DNA from: Clostridia bacterium
GTDB lineage: Bacteria; Bacillota; Clostridia; Lutisporales; Lutisporaceae
Reading direction: 5' to 3'
Assembly (NCBI GenBank): GCA_035628995.1
Contig: DASPIR010000021.1
Location: 1-64,000 of the forward strand
Length of the DNA: 64,000 nucleotides
Made by a program: the position numbers and the translations under genes. Below the pieces are notes generated by a model. It was not told the DNA's origin, made no database searches, and saw only the letters and a program-made list of their open reading frames with translations. Every line of letters begins with the position of its first letter. The first letter of the stretch is position 1. This document shows positions 7,695 to 16,721 of this stretch, one piece after another.

Positions 7695-9218
7695 ATGAAA
7701 TTCAATAGAGAGAGCGGGATACTTCTGCATCCTACCTCGCTGCCTTCGAAATATGGTATTGGTGAATTGGGTAGAGAAGCATATGCTTTCGTGGATTTTT
7801 TAGTAGGAAGCAGGCAAAAGCTATGGCAAATACTGCCCCTTGGACCGGTAGGCTATGGAGAGTCTCCATATCAGTGCTTCTCTGCTTTTGCAGGCAATAC
7901 TATGATTATAAGCATTGAGAAGCTTATGGAACAGAAGCTTTTATTTCAGGAGGATATAGATGTATTGCCTGTCTTTAATAAAAAGCTCATTGAGTTTGAA
8001 AGAGTAAAGGTCTTTAAATCAGCTTTATATAGGAAGGCATTTGGAAGATTCAAAGCTGCTGGTGACAATGTAGAATATGACATATTTTTGAAGGAGAACA
8101 ATTACTGGCTTGATGAGTTTTCTTTCTTCATGGCATTGAAGGACCATTTCGGTGGAATTGCATGGAACCTCTGGGATAAAGAAATAGCTTTCAGGAATCC
8201 TAAGGCTATGGAAAACTACAGAAATATTCTTGCCCATGAAATTGAATATCAGCGGTTCCTTCAATTCGTATTCTTCAGCCAATGGCTGGAGCTGAAAGCT
8301 TATGCAAACAATAAGGGAGTGAAAATAATAGGGGATTTGCCTATTTTCATTTCCTATGACAGCAGTGATGCATGGTCTCAGCGTTCCTTTTTTGAACTGG
8401 ATGCTGCTGGGAACCCTTCAAAGGTTGCGGGAGTGCCCCCGGACTATTTCAGTGCAACAGGTCAATTTTGGGGAAACCCCCACTACAAATGGGATGAAAT
8501 GGAGAAGGATGAATTTAAATGGTGGAGAGACAGATTGGATATGTTGCTCAAGGTGGTGGACATTATCAGAATCGACCATTTCAGAGGCTTTGAAAGTTAC
8601 TGGGAAATACCTGGAGGGCAGAAAACCGCACAAATCGGCAGTTGGGTAAAAGCTCCAGGGAGAAAGCTTTTTCAAACCCTAAAAGCATACAAAAATGATA
8701 TGCCTATTATTGCTGAAGATTTGGGCGTAATCACCAAGGAAGTGGAAGAACTGAAGAATGAGTTTGAATTCCCGGGTATGAAAATACTGCAGTTTACTTT
8801 TGGGAGAGGTTCGGAGGAAAGGTTTCTGCCGCACAATTATGAGGAGAACGCAGTTGTGTATACCGGGACGCATGATAATGATACCACTGTAGGCTGGTAT
8901 CAGAAGACTAAGGAGACAGATCCCGAGTCAATTGATGAAATGAAGAGGTATTTCAGCATTACGGATGAGGTTGGGGAGAAGGCTATATGCTGGATGCTAA
9001 TAGAGAATGCCTTGAGCAGCAGAGCCAATACTGCGATATTTCCTTTACAGGACATTCTTTGTCTAGGGAGCGAGGCAAGAATGAATATTCCCAGCACAAT
9101 AGGCGGGAAGAATTGGGCATGGAGGCTTGAAGGGGGACTTCTGACATCAGAACTGGAGGAGAAGCTTGCAAGTCTGTCAGTGCGTTACAATAGGAATGCT
9201 GCAATTACGGAGGTATAA
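7695..9218 (+). CDS. malQ: 4-alpha-glucanotransferase (amylomaltase)
   Basis: This GH77 enzyme transfers maltodextrin chains between glucans. The 507-residue length and motifs are typical: RESGILLHPTSLPSKYGIGELG at the N-terminus, LPLGPVGYGESPYQ, GDLPIFISYDSSDAW, IIRIDHFRGFESYWEIP with the catalytic aspartate, PIIAEDLGVIT with the acid/base glutamate, and YTGTHDNDTTVGWY. ATG 7695 follows TTTGGAGG; the longer ORF from 7599 begins in the promoter. It overlaps nothing but is followed after 2 bp by the CPBP protease gene and then by lacI, forming one likely operon. Confidence 0.96.
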   Translation: MKFNRESGILLHPTSLPSKYGIGELGREAYAFVDFLVGSRQKLWQILPLGPVGYGESPYQCFSAFAGNTMIISIEKLMEQKLLFQEDIDVLPVFNKKLIEFERVKVFKSALYRKAFGRFKAAGDNVEYDIFLKENNYWLDEFSFFMALKDHFGGIAWNLWDKEIAFRNPKAMENYRNILAHEIEYQRFLQFVFFSQWLELKAYANNKGVKIIGDLPIFISYDSSDAWSQRSFFELDAAGNPSKVAGVPPDYFSATGQFWGNPHYKWDEMEKDEFKWWRDRLDMLLKVVDIIRIDHFRGFESYWEIPGGQKTAQIGSWVKAPGRKLFQTLKAYKNDMPIIAEDLGVITKEVEELKNEFEFPGMKILQFTFGRGSEERFLPHNYEENAVVYTGTHDNDTTVGWYQKTKETDPESIDEMKRYFSITDEVGEKAICWMLIENALSSRANTAIFPLQDILCLGSEARMNIPSTIGGKNWAWRLEGGLLTSELEEKLASLSVRYNRNAAITEV

Positions 9219-9220
9219 CA

Positions 9221-10150
9221 ATGACAGCTGGTTCAAATAAGAAGGATGTTGCATCAGCACTTTTTAGGGTTGCTTCAGTATTTACCCTTGATTTTATTAT
9301 AAATATTGCTTGGTCATTTGTTGCATTAATCATTTTTGGGGCTTTTTATTATTCAAAAGGCACTTACGGTAACAGCAACGAAATTATTGACCAAATGGTA
9401 AGAAGTCCGGAATTCTTGTTCATCACCTGTATTTACAATATATTTGTTATAATGGTGACCTACCTGGTCTGGAAGTTTGTAGATAAGCGGGATACAGAGA
9501 TTATTGGACTAAAGTGGAAGAAAAACAGCTTTAAGCTGTTTGGACTGGGTTTGGTTGGAGGCACTCTGGAAATTGCGCTTATTATGCTGCTGTCTCTTTT
9601 CATGGGAACCCTATGGTTCCAAGAATCTGGATTAACCATATTCAGCAGCGCTGAAATACAAAGGTCTCTATTATATGGTGTTTTGGCCTTTCTGCTGGTA
9701 GGCTTCGGAGAAGAAGCACTTTTCAGGGGCTACATACAGAAAAGGCTAATGCTTGCCATGGGTAACAGATGGGCGTTGTTTATAAGCTCACTGATTTTCA
9801 TGGCGGCTCATATTCTGACCTATGGAAAGCTGCTGGATTTTATAGATGTTGCATTAGGGGGCGTAGTGTTAGGCTACCTTTACATACTGACAGATTCCTT
9901 ATATATCACGGCTGCCTATCATTTCATATATGACCTTATACAGGTCAACATAGTAAAACTGCAGGATTACGAGCACTTCAAAGGCGCAGTGCTGTATGTG
10001 TTCAATAACTCTGGCGATATAGTGGTTTCAGGAGTCAATTATGGGAATATTATCGAAGTCTCTTTTATAATTGCAGAACTCATTGTTTTGATGCTGCTTT
10101 ATACATTCAGGTATAAAATCAGGAAAATGAGTACAGAGAGTAGTAGATGA
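9221..10150 (+). CDS. CPBP family intramembrane glutamic protease
   Basis: A 309-residue integral membrane protein with about seven to eight hydrophobic segments. The three motifs of the CPBP/Rce1-like family are present: GFGEEALFRGYIQ (EExxxR), FMAAHIL (FxxxH) and HFIYDL (HxxxD). These place glutamate and histidines within the bilayer. Its ribosome binding site GGAGG lies within the end of malQ, so translation is probably coupled. The substrate is unknown. Its place in an alpha-glucan operon has no obvious explanation. Confidence 0.85.
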   Translation: MTAGSNKKDVASALFRVASVFTLDFIINIAWSFVALIIFGAFYYSKGTYGNSNEIIDQMVRSPEFLFITCIYNIFVIMVTYLVWKFVDKRDTEIIGLKWKKNSFKLFGLGLVGGTLEIALIMLLSLFMGTLWFQESGLTIFSSAEIQRSLLYGVLAFLLVGFGEEALFRGYIQKRLMLAMGNRWALFISSLIFMAAHILTYGKLLDFIDVALGGVVLGYLYILTDSLYITAAYHFIYDLIQVNIVKLQDYEHFKGAVLYVFNNSGDIVVSGVNYGNIIEVSFIIAELIVLMLLYTFRYKIRKMSTESSR

Positions 10151-10178
10151 TAATAATTGTAGCCGGGAGGGCATATAA

Positions 10179-11201
10179 ATGGCAATAACAATAAAGGATA
10201 TTGCAAGGTTAGCAGGAGTTGATCCATCAACGGTCTCGAGAGTTATTGCGGATAACCCGAGGATAAGTGTAAAAACAAAGGAAAAGGTCCTTAAAATAAT
10301 GGAAGAGCTGGACTTTTACCCTAATGCCATAGCGAGGAGTCTTGCAAACAGAAGTACAAAGACAATTGGAGTTATTATGCCTCACTCCACGGAACAGGTT
10401 TTTGTAAACCCATTTTTTACCGAAGTCATGAGAGGTATAGGGGTAAGTGCCCTTAAACAAGGCTACAACGTCCTTTTCTCTACTGGCAGCAACAGCGAGG
10501 AGGAATATAAGGCTACAAGCCGCCTAGTTAATGAAAAGAGGGTGGATGGCCTTATACTGCTGACTTCAAGAATTGGGGACAAGACAATAGACAGCTTGAG
10601 GAAAAAGCGTTTTCCATTTGTTGTTGTTGGCAAACCCGCAAATATGGAAGATGTAAACTGGGTGGACAATGATAATCAAGAAGCAGGCTTTTTGGCTACT
10701 GAATACCTTGTAAAACTGGGTCACGAAAGGATTGGCTTCATTGGTGGTGAATTCACCTATGTATTTATGGGAGAAAGGTTCAAGGGTTACAAAAAAGCGT
10801 TGGATTCCTACAGTATAAAGTTTAGTAAGGAGCTTTTGAGCCTTGGTGAATTCGTAGAAGAAGGAGGATACAACGCAGTAAAAAAACTTTTAGCACAGAA
10901 AAACCGTCCTACTGCAATTGTTGTGGCAGATGACCTTATGGCTTTTGGAGCTATGAGGGCTATAAAGGAGCAAGGGCTTACAATACCTGATGATATCTCT
11001 TTAATAGGCTTTAATGATACCCCGCTTGCCAACTATGTAGACCCGCCTCTGTCCTCTATGGAGATTTTCGTATATGATCTTGGCTACAATGCCAGTGAGA
11101 CTCTAATCAATCAGCTGCAGGAAACAGATGGGCATAAAAAGCACATCATCATACCAGCAGCACTGAGAATCAGAAAGTCAACAATAAGCATTAAAAAATA
11201 G
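10179..11201 (+). CDS. LacI/GalR family transcriptional regulator, probable alpha-glucan regulator
   Basis: The 340 residues comprise an N-terminal helix-turn-helix (ITIKDIARLAGVDPSTVSRVI) with hinge helix NAIARSLANRSTKTIGVI, followed by a periplasmic-binding-protein-like sugar-sensing domain. GCCGGGAGGG precedes the ATG. The gene ends the malQ operon, and two LacI-type palindromes flank the glgP/malQ promoters, so it very likely controls both and itself. The effector, perhaps maltose or a maltodextrin, is inferred from neighbours only. Confidence 0.9.
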   Translation: MAITIKDIARLAGVDPSTVSRVIADNPRISVKTKEKVLKIMEELDFYPNAIARSLANRSTKTIGVIMPHSTEQVFVNPFFTEVMRGIGVSALKQGYNVLFSTGSNSEEEYKATSRLVNEKRVDGLILLTSRIGDKTIDSLRKKRFPFVVVGKPANMEDVNWVDNDNQEAGFLATEYLVKLGHERIGFIGGEFTYVFMGERFKGYKKALDSYSIKFSKELLSLGEFVEEGGYNAVKKLLAQKNRPTAIVVADDLMAFGAMRAIKEQGLTIPDDISLIGFNDTPLANYVDPPLSSMEIFVYDLGYNASETLINQLQETDGHKKHIIIPAALRIRKSTISIKK

Positions 11202-11205
11202 GCAT

Positions 11206-11245
11206 AAAAAAAGAAAAGCTTTGGATAGGATCCAAAGCTTTTCTT
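11206..11245 (-). terminator. Rho-independent terminator of the minus-strand ncRNA
   Basis: A perfect 15-bp stem AAGAAAAGCTTTGGA/TCCAAAGCTTTTCTT has a 5-nt loop. On the minus strand it is followed by a clean U-run (the A-run at 11206-11212). There is no comparable T-run on the plus side, so it terminates minus-strand transcription, though it may also slow readthrough from lacI. Confidence 0.75.
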
Positions 11246-11249
11246 GTAT

Positions 11250-11440
11250 TGTTTTCCCAAAATGACGTGTAGCTATAATTTGACACCTAGCTCTCGCTAG
11301 GGGGGTACCCTGATATGGGTTTCTACCTTCCTCTGCTGCTGACAGATTGTAAATGAGGCATGATATCACGTCATATACGCAGGTTCCCGTTTTGGCTCTG
11401 TAGGTTCAAATATAGGCATATCGTACATCCCAGGCTTAAT
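11250..11440 (-). ncRNA. ssrS: Structured non-coding RNA, candidate 6S (SsrS) RNA
   Basis: Read on the minus strand, this region has a closing helix (CCAAAA with TTTTGG, then ATGACGTG with CACGTCAT), a large central region, and a small hairpin CCTAGC-GAGA-GCTAGG capped by a GNRA loop on the 3' side. A terminator with a U-run follows at once. A long closing stem, an open centre and a 3'-side mini-hairpin agree with 6S RNA of Firmicutes, which binds sigma-A RNA polymerase. No ORF explains the region. The start is uncertain (11400-11440). It could instead be another structured RNA; a covariance-model search would decide. Confidence 0.55.
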
Positions 11441-11624
11441 ACTCTTAATTTAATTTTATATTAACATAAAACATTAACATAGTCTATAGAATTATATGCC
11501 GCTGCTTGTATTTTTATCTAGAGACTGAGGATATATAGTATATAATGTTCATTCTATATGGGTATTATCTGCAATGAAAAATAGATTTATGTATATTAGA
11601 AATATTTCATTTTAACGCATATTG

Positions 11625-11654
11625 TTGACCGAAGCAGGTATAATTGTATATACT
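11625..11654 (+). promoter_or_regulatory. Putative promoter of the DUF402 gene
   Basis: TTGACC (11625-11630) and TATACT (11649-11654) are separated by 18 bp, 40 bp upstream of the TTG start at 11694. The AT-rich stretch 11441-11624 before it holds no gene that I can see. Confidence 0.55.
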
Positions 11655-11693
11655 AAAAAAAAGGGTAATTGTGGATATGCAGGGGGGATTTCT

Positions 11694-12233
11694 TTGAAGC
11701 ATACAATTCTGGATTTTGAAGCAATGATTGAAAGCGTGAGGAAAGACGGAAGGATACATGATTATAGGATTCAGGAACTGCGGGTTTATGAGAATTACCT
11801 ATATTACAACAGGAGATATGTCGACCATAAGTATCATGAGTCTGTTGAGTACAATCTTTTTCCTAATGAGAACATCGGCATCTACAAGCTGCACCAATCC
11901 AACAAGCAGCAGTTTGATCCATCGGAAGTGTATAAATACTATGTGGATATGGTAAGTGTCTCTAAGGAAAAGAAGCTTTGGAGAGCAAAGGATTTATACA
12001 TAGATTTTATTGTCAAGGGCGATGGAAGATATTATGTGGTAGATATCGATGAGTTTAATGATGCTATAAGCAGCAAAGAGCTTAAGGAAAACGAGGTAAA
12101 GGATGCCCTTAATGGTTTGGATAATATTCTTAAGGGTTATTATGAAAGCAATGATCTGGAATATTATATAAATAGTCTTAGGGAGCAATACAGCGGGATA
12201 GGAAAGCTTTTGCTGAGTAAAAAAACAGCTTGA
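11694..12233 (+). CDS. DUF402 domain protein
   Basis: About 179 residues starting at TTG behind CAGGGGGGA; the longer in-frame ORF overlaps the promoter and is unlikely. The C-terminal half (YKYYVDMVSV...LWRAKDLYIDFIV...RYYVVDIDEF) matches the DUF402 core, in which aromatic and aspartate residues build a barrel. Some DUF402 proteins are nucleoside tri- and diphosphatases, but this one could have another substrate. It appears monocistronic, and the rubrerythrin promoter overlaps its 3' end. Confidence 0.7.
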   Translation: MKHTILDFEAMIESVRKDGRIHDYRIQELRVYENYLYYNRRYVDHKYHESVEYNLFPNENIGIYKLHQSNKQQFDPSEVYKYYVDMVSVSKEKKLWRAKDLYIDFIVKGDGRYYVVDIDEFNDAISSKELKENEVKDALNGLDNILKGYYESNDLEYYINSLREQYSGIGKLLLSKKTA

Positions 12234-12258
12234 CATATATTGTAAGTTAATATATAGT
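12230..12258 (+). promoter_or_regulatory. Putative promoter of rubrerythrin
   Basis: TTGACA (12230-12235) and TATAGT (12253-12258) are separated by 17 bp. The -35 box overlaps the stop codon of the DUF402 gene, and the start codon is 43 bp downstream. Confidence 0.65.
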
Positions 12259-12300
12259 TATTCTTAATAAATAATTAATATAAGTAATGGGGGTTTTATT

Positions 12301-12834
12301 ATGGATATAAAAGGTACAAAAACAGAGCAAAACTTGTTGACAGCTTTTGCTGGTGAATCTCAGGCAAGAAACAAGTATACATACTTCTCCAGTGCAGCTA
12401 AGAAAGAAGGCCTTGAGCAGATTGCGGGAATTTTTCAAGAGACTGCAGACAATGAGAAAGAGCATGCAAAAATGATTTTTAAATTCCTCTGTGGAATTGG
12501 AGACACAAAGGAAAACCTGAAGCATGCAGCAGAAGGTGAGAACTACGAGTGGAGCTCCATGTACAAGGAATTCGAGAAGACTGCCAGAGCAGAAGGCTTT
12601 CAAGCGATTGCTGAGTTTTTCAACAAGGTGGCAGGCGTAGAAAAGGAACATGAGGAAAGATACTTGGCTCTGCTGAAGAACCTTGAAGAGAATAAGGTGT
12701 TCAAGCGTGATGAGCAGACCACATGGAGATGCAGGAACTGCGGACATATTCATGTAGGTGCTGAAGCTCCTGAATTATGCCCAACTTGCAAACATCCAAG
12801 AGCATACTTTGAAATAGCAGCATTTAACTATTAA
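12301..12834 (+). CDS. rbr: Rubrerythrin
   Basis: A non-heme di-iron peroxidase that protects anaerobes from hydrogen peroxide. The N-terminal ferritin-like domain carries the EExxH-type iron ligands ([21 protein letters not shown]). The C-terminal rubredoxin-like domain has two CxxC knuckles, [10 protein letters not shown] and [11 protein letters not shown]. The 177-residue length is typical. GGGGG precedes the ATG, and a strong promoter of its own lies upstream. The transcript would run through the hairpin pair at 12839-12978 to a terminator. Confidence 0.96.
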   Translation: MDIKGTKTEQNLLTAFAGESQARNKYTYFSSAAKKEGLEQIAGIFQETADNEKEHAKMIFKFLCGIGDTKENLKHAAEGENYEWSSMYKEFEKTARAEGFQAIAEFFNKVAGVEKEHEERYLALLKNLEENKVFKRDEQTTWRCRNCGHIHVGAEAPELCPTCKHPRAYFEIAAFNY

Positions 12835-12838
12835 TTAT

Positions 12839-12978
12839 ATATTTCGCACTTAATCCTTTATAGTATAATTCAAATAAGTGCGAAATATTACAGTTAAAGC
12901 CCGTGAAGCACTAAGTATCCTTTCTGATAAAAATTCATACATGCATCTAGTATGAATTTACATATTTAAAAACTTAGT
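12839..12978. repeat. Two-hairpin intergenic element (possible further paired-hairpin copy)
   Basis: Hairpin 1 is ATATTTCGCACTTA...TAAGTGCGAAATAT (12839-12888), a 14-bp stem. A 21-nt linker leads to hairpin 2, ACTAAGT...ACTTAGT (12910-12978), which contains an inner perfect stem AAATTCATAC/GTATGAATTT. The layout resembles families A, B and C, and on the minus strand AACTGTAATATTT also occurs in copy B1. The AAGGAA linker is absent. It lies in the rbr 3' untranslated region ahead of the terminator. Confidence 0.6.
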
Positions 12979-12991
12979 GAGTAACATGATC

Positions 12992-13026
12992 AGTCCTTGC
13001 AATTTATTGCAGGAACTTGTTTTTTT
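12992..13026 (+). terminator. Rho-independent terminator of rubrerythrin
   Basis: AGTCCTTGCAAT pairs with ATTGCAGGAACT (one mismatch), followed by TGTTTTTTT. Confidence 0.8.
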
Positions 13027-13095
13027 CAATATAATATGTTGCATAAAAACCTCCTGTATCCAAACAATATATATAAAAAGCAAGGAGGTGTTCAT

Positions 13096-13269
13096 ATGGC
13101 AAGAAAGGTAAGAGAGGGACTTGTACCCACAGTTCTCGGCACTGCTGTTACAGTGGCAGGTCTGGCAGCTTTTGGAGCTGCTCCGGTGGCCGCAGCTGGA
13201 ATAGCTGGTTTTGGACTTGCTCACGTTGTACTTGGCGGTATAGATCTTGTAACTCATAATAAAAAGTAA
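13096..13269 (+). CDS. Small hydrophobic alanine/glycine-rich protein (57 aa)
   Basis: ATG 13096 follows an excellent ribosome binding site (AAGGAGGTG). The 57-residue product has a basic N-terminus (MARKVREG), a long Ala/Gly/Val-rich hydrophobic middle spanning about residues 10-50, and a short polar tail (THNKK). It could form one membrane hairpin. I do not recognise the family. A terminator lies directly downstream. It may be a small membrane or spore-associated protein, but nothing in the sequence proves either. Confidence 0.6.
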   Translation: MARKVREGLVPTVLGTAVTVAGLAAFGAAPVAAAGIAGFGLAHVVLGGIDLVTHNKK

Positions 13270-13303
13270 AGGATGACTTTGGACTGATTGATAATCTATA
13301 AAC

Positions 13304-13342
13304 AAAAGTGTCCCGTGGCTTGATTGCCATGGGACACTTTTT
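13304..13342. terminator. Bidirectional terminator
   Basis: AAAAGTGTCCC..TGGC pairs with GCCA.GGGACACTTTT around a short loop, with A- and T-runs on both sides. It separates the small hydrophobic gene from the convergent RMD1/YagE gene. Confidence 0.85.
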
Positions 13343-13344
13343 AT

Positions 13345-14163
13345 TTATAGAAAAAATTTGAATTCAACAAGAGTAAGTATTATTTCTATTCCTATAAGTA
13401 TAATAACCATCCATTCCAGCCTATTTCCCCGCCTCTGATTCGTCAACGCTCCAAACACCTGTGTAATGTCCATCAGAGTTTCTGTCTTGGCTTGGATCTT
13501 TTCGTATCTTTCTTTCAACTCATAGAACTGGGAGAGCTGGATATAAAGAGTTTCTGCATTTTGGTTTTCCCAGGTAATATCTGGTTTATCCAAAAGCATT
13601 ATATATGATATGGTATCAAATTTAAAGCCTAAAATTCTGGCTGACATTTTAGCATTTTTTGCATCACTAATATTCAATATCCCCCGACCAAGCAAATCAA
13701 CCATATCTTCAACCTCGTCAAGGAGGCTGTTTAAATCCTTTTCTACTTTTTCAAGGGCAACAGATTTTGACAGTACGATTGCGAGTGTCTCAAGCTGGTA
13801 GCTTTTAAACTCTTTAACTGACATGCTGTTGAAGTCTACAGAGAGTTCATCGGTTCCTATTTTTAGCATGTAGCTTTCCCAAAACCTGAAATCAGCGTTT
13901 TTTAGGTTACCTTCCAGCTTTTTCAGATAATTCACCACATCAACTATTTCATTGTGCTCCATGTCGATGAATACTATGCTTCCGAAAGGGAAAATGACAG
14001 CTGATTTTCCTTCGGGGACTGGTATGACGCCTTTTAGATGCTCCTCTTTAAGAGTAAGGTAGTCTTCCCACTTATATTTTTTATTAATTCCAAAATGGGA
14101 AGAGACTTTGTCTAAGCTTATTTCATTGCATAATGAAAAAGCTTTAATAGACTTTGCTTCCAT
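13345..14163 (-). CDS. RMD1/YagE family protein (DUF155)
   Basis: A 272-residue protein with the DUF155 pattern. An early segment reads AVIFPFGSIVFIDME, a long helical middle includes KSYQLETLAIVLSKSVALEKVEKDL, and a C-terminal NQRRGNRLEWMVIILIGIEIILTL provides one membrane segment. Yeast Rmd1 relatives are membrane-associated, and the bacterial function is unknown. AGGAGAG precedes the ATG on the minus strand. It is 58 bp downstream of the glycosyltransferase gene and may share its transcript. Confidence 0.85.
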   Translation of the reverse strand: MEAKSIKAFSLCNEISLDKVSSHFGINKKYKWEDYLTLKEEHLKGVIPVPEGKSAVIFPFGSIVFIDMEHNEIVDVVNYLKKLEGNLKNADFRFWESYMLKIGTDELSVDFNSMSVKEFKSYQLETLAIVLSKSVALEKVEKDLNSLLDEVEDMVDLLGRGILNISDAKNAKMSARILGFKFDTISYIMLLDKPDITWENQNAETLYIQLSQFYELKERYEKIQAKTETLMDITQVFGALTNQRRGNRLEWMVIILIGIEIILTLVEFKFFL

Positions 14164-14221
14164 AATATCTCTCCTCTTCGGTAATATAGTTTCATCAGCA
14201 CATGTTCTTGATTTTTGCCGA

Positions 14222-15349
14222 TTAAATGCTTTTTATACATTTATTGTACACATCAAGAGTCTCTGTGACAGTCTTGTGCCATGAATATTCTTTAGCCTTT
14301 TCGATACCCATAAGGCTGTACTTCTGCCACTCATCCCTATCAGTAAGCAGTGTGAGTATCGAGTCAGCAATGTTATCAATAGAATAAGGATTTGTCAGCA
14401 TACACGCATCCCCTACAATTTCCGGTATGGAGGATACATTGGAGGTTACAACAGGGGTACCGCATTGCATCGCTTCCAAAGGAGGCAGGCCGAAGCCTTC
14501 ATACAAGGAGGGATACACGAATACCTCTGCTCCATTGTAAAAATAGGGCAAATCTGCTGTAGGAACGAAATTCAGAAACTTTACATAGTCGCAAAGCTCA
14601 AGCTCCTCAGTAAGCTTCCATAGGGATCTGAAGGACCTGGAATGCTCTCCCAAGATTAGAAGGTTAATTACTTCCTCTTTTTCCATTATAACCTTCTTAA
14701 AGGCTTTAATCAATCGGGCTATATTCTTCCTTTGGCTGAAGCCTCCGAGATAAAGCACATACTTCTTATCCACGCCATATTTGTTGAAAATCACTCTCTT
14801 TGCATTATCCTTATCCAAAGGTCTAAAGATCGGATCTGCAGCAAGGTGCGTCACTGTAATTTTGTCGTCAGCTACTCCGAAGTATTTCTGGATATCCGAT
14901 TTGGAATAATGAGAAACAGTTATTATATGAGAAACATCTTCAATGATGTATGGAGTATTTCTCAGGGTATAGTCCAAGTGGGGCCTGTCGACTGTTTCCG
15001 GCATTACATAAGGAATGAGATCATGGAGGGTTATGATTTTGACTCCCTTTAAGTTCTTAGGAAGTCCAATGCCATTGACGGTATTGTGAAAAATATCAAT
15101 GGGATAATTGATATCCCATTTCAAATCATAGACATTACGCCAGAAATCAAGACGCCTTTCGCCAATCAGAAGGTTCTTGGGTATATCATTGATGTCAAAA
15201 TAATCAGTTCTATCTTTATATGGATAGAATAAGTATATATTCTTCAATTGCTGCTGTTTGTTCAAGTTTTCCAGCAGGTTGTTGGTATAGGTAGCTAAAC
15301 CGGAGCCTATATGCCAGGTTATTATTCTTCCGTCAATCCCAAGATTCAT
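14222..15349 (-). CDS. GT4 family glycosyltransferase
   Basis: A 375-residue GT-B fold enzyme. The N-terminal domain begins NLGIDGRIITWHIGSGLATY, which fits the acceptor-side glycine loop. The C-terminal domain has YVLYLGGFSQRKNI and the EX7E nucleotide-sugar signature in PSLYEGFGLPPLEAMQCGTP. It transfers a sugar from a nucleotide donor to an unknown acceptor, perhaps a cell-surface glycan. GGAGG precedes the ATG. No other polysaccharide genes are nearby. Confidence 0.9.
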   Translation of the reverse strand: MNLGIDGRIITWHIGSGLATYTNNLLENLNKQQQLKNIYLFYPYKDRTDYFDINDIPKNLLIGERRLDFWRNVYDLKWDINYPIDIFHNTVNGIGLPKNLKGVKIITLHDLIPYVMPETVDRPHLDYTLRNTPYIIEDVSHIITVSHYSKSDIQKYFGVADDKITVTHLAADPIFRPLDKDNAKRVIFNKYGVDKKYVLYLGGFSQRKNIARLIKAFKKVIMEKEEVINLLILGEHSRSFRSLWKLTEELELCDYVKFLNFVPTADLPYFYNGAEVFVYPSLYEGFGLPPLEAMQCGTPVVTSNVSSIPEIVGDACMLTNPYSIDNIADSILTLLTDRDEWQKYSLMGIEKAKEYSWHKTVTETLDVYNKCIKSI

Positions 15350-15558
15350 ATTTTATTAACCTCCCGAAAGATATTGTGTTGCATAGGGAAGCCCTAACAA
15401 TACAAAGGTAGAAACACATATATTTTCATAATATGTATAACCGGAAAGAATGTGACTGAGATACTTGTACTATATAAATAGTAATATACGAGTAATTGCC
15501 AAATTGTGCTATAATAATTATGGTTTGTATTTTGAAATTTTGGAGGGAGGAAATATAT

Positions 15559-16677
15559 ATGCGTAATGCCGACGAAACGAGAAATCTGGTTTCAAGAAAA
15601 GACAAGCTTACTGCTGTGATGAAGGAAAAAGAAATTAAAGCGCTAGTGCTTAGTCCGTCAATGGATATGCTTTATACTACAGGCTTCAATACTTTCCAGG
15701 GAGAAAGACTGCTGGTATCTGTCCTTGATGCAAGCGGTGATATAGTATTTATAGTACCAAAGATGTATGAGCATGAGGTAAGGGGAAAAGCTATATTTGA
15801 CCGTATCATAGCGTGGGATGATTCACAGGATCCTAAGGAAATCCTTGATTTGTTGTGCCATGAAAAGGGTTATTCGGAAGGCGCAGTTGCTATCGAAGAT
15901 ACTATGTGGTTTAATATCTTTGAAAAAATATATGAAGCTTTTAAGGGCGCTCGATTTATTAAAGCGACCAGTGTAATTGGAGAGCTGAGAAAACATAAAA
16001 CGACTGATGAAGCTGATAAGATGAGGAAGTCCTCAGAGCTGGCGGACAAGGCTGTAGCAAGGACTATTCCAAGGATTAAGGCAGGTATGAGAGAGACTGA
16101 AGTAAGGGATATTTTGGAGGCAGAGCTCAAAATGCAGGGCATGTCAAGTCCATCCTTTGAAACAATTATAGGCTCCGGACCTAACAGCGCTCTTCCGCAT
16201 TATACTGCAGGGGATAGGATTCTACAGGCTGGAGACAGCATCGTTATGGACTTTGGCGGCGTACACCAGGGTTACTGCTCCGATATGACCAGAACTGTAA
16301 TGCTTGGTAAGGCAACATCGGAATATAGAGAGGTATACGAGACTGTCAAGGAAGCTCAGAGAAAGGCTATAGAAGCAGTAAAGCCAGGGGTGAAAGCTTC
16401 TGAAGTAGATGCTGCTGCAAGAAGCTATATTACTGCGAAGGGCTATGGGGATTATTTCATACACAGGACAGGACATGGGATTGGTATGGAAGTCCATGAG
16501 GAGCCGTACATATCAAATATTAGCAAATCTATACTTCAACCTGGAATGGTATTCAGCATAGAACCGGGAGTATACCTGCCAGGCAAGTTCGGAGTGAGGA
16601 TAGAAGACCTTGTAATGGTGACAGAGACTGGAGTGGAAGTGCTGAACAAGTATACAAAAGAATTGATAGAGATATGA
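15559..16677 (+). CDS. pepQ: Xaa-Pro aminopeptidase/dipeptidase (M24 family)
   Basis: A two-domain creatinase-fold peptidase of about 372 residues that cleaves bonds next to proline. The C-terminal domain shows the five dimetal ligands in order: D in VMDFGGVH, D in [10 protein letters not shown] in [13 protein letters not shown] in [10 protein letters not shown] and E in [12 protein letters not shown] 15559 follows GGAGGGAGG; the longer in-frame ORF starts within a likely promoter region. Aminopeptidase P and prolidase activities cannot be separated by eye. A strong terminator follows 3 bp after the stop codon. Confidence 0.92.
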   Translation: MRNADETRNLVSRKDKLTAVMKEKEIKALVLSPSMDMLYTTGFNTFQGERLLVSVLDASGDIVFIVPKMYEHEVRGKAIFDRIIAWDDSQDPKEILDLLCHEKGYSEGAVAIEDTMWFNIFEKIYEAFKGARFIKATSVIGELRKHKTTDEADKMRKSSELADKAVARTIPRIKAGMRETEVRDILEAELKMQGMSSPSFETIIGSGPNSALPHYTAGDRILQAGDSIVMDFGGVHQGYCSDMTRTVMLGKATSEYREVYETVKEAQRKAIEAVKPGVKASEVDAAARSYITAKGYGDYFIHRTGHGIGMEVHEEPYISNISKSILQPGMVFSIEPGVYLPGKFGVRIEDLVMVTETGVEVLNKYTKELIEI

Positions 16678-16680
16678 AAA

Positions 16681-16710
16681 AAAGCCTGTTGCTTGCGCAA
16701 CAGGCTTTTT
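16681..16710. terminator. Bidirectional terminator
   Basis: AAAGCCTGTTGC pairs perfectly with GCAACAGGCTTTTT around TTGC. It lies between the convergent peptidase and nhaC genes. Confidence 0.9.
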
Positions 16711-16721
16711 GTTTGAACTTA

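Noticed and set aside
12839-12978. Cyclic-di-GMP or other riboswitch before the small hydrophobic gene
   Set aside because: No conserved riboswitch core could be recognised, and a terminator of the rubrerythrin gene lies between the hairpins and the gene.
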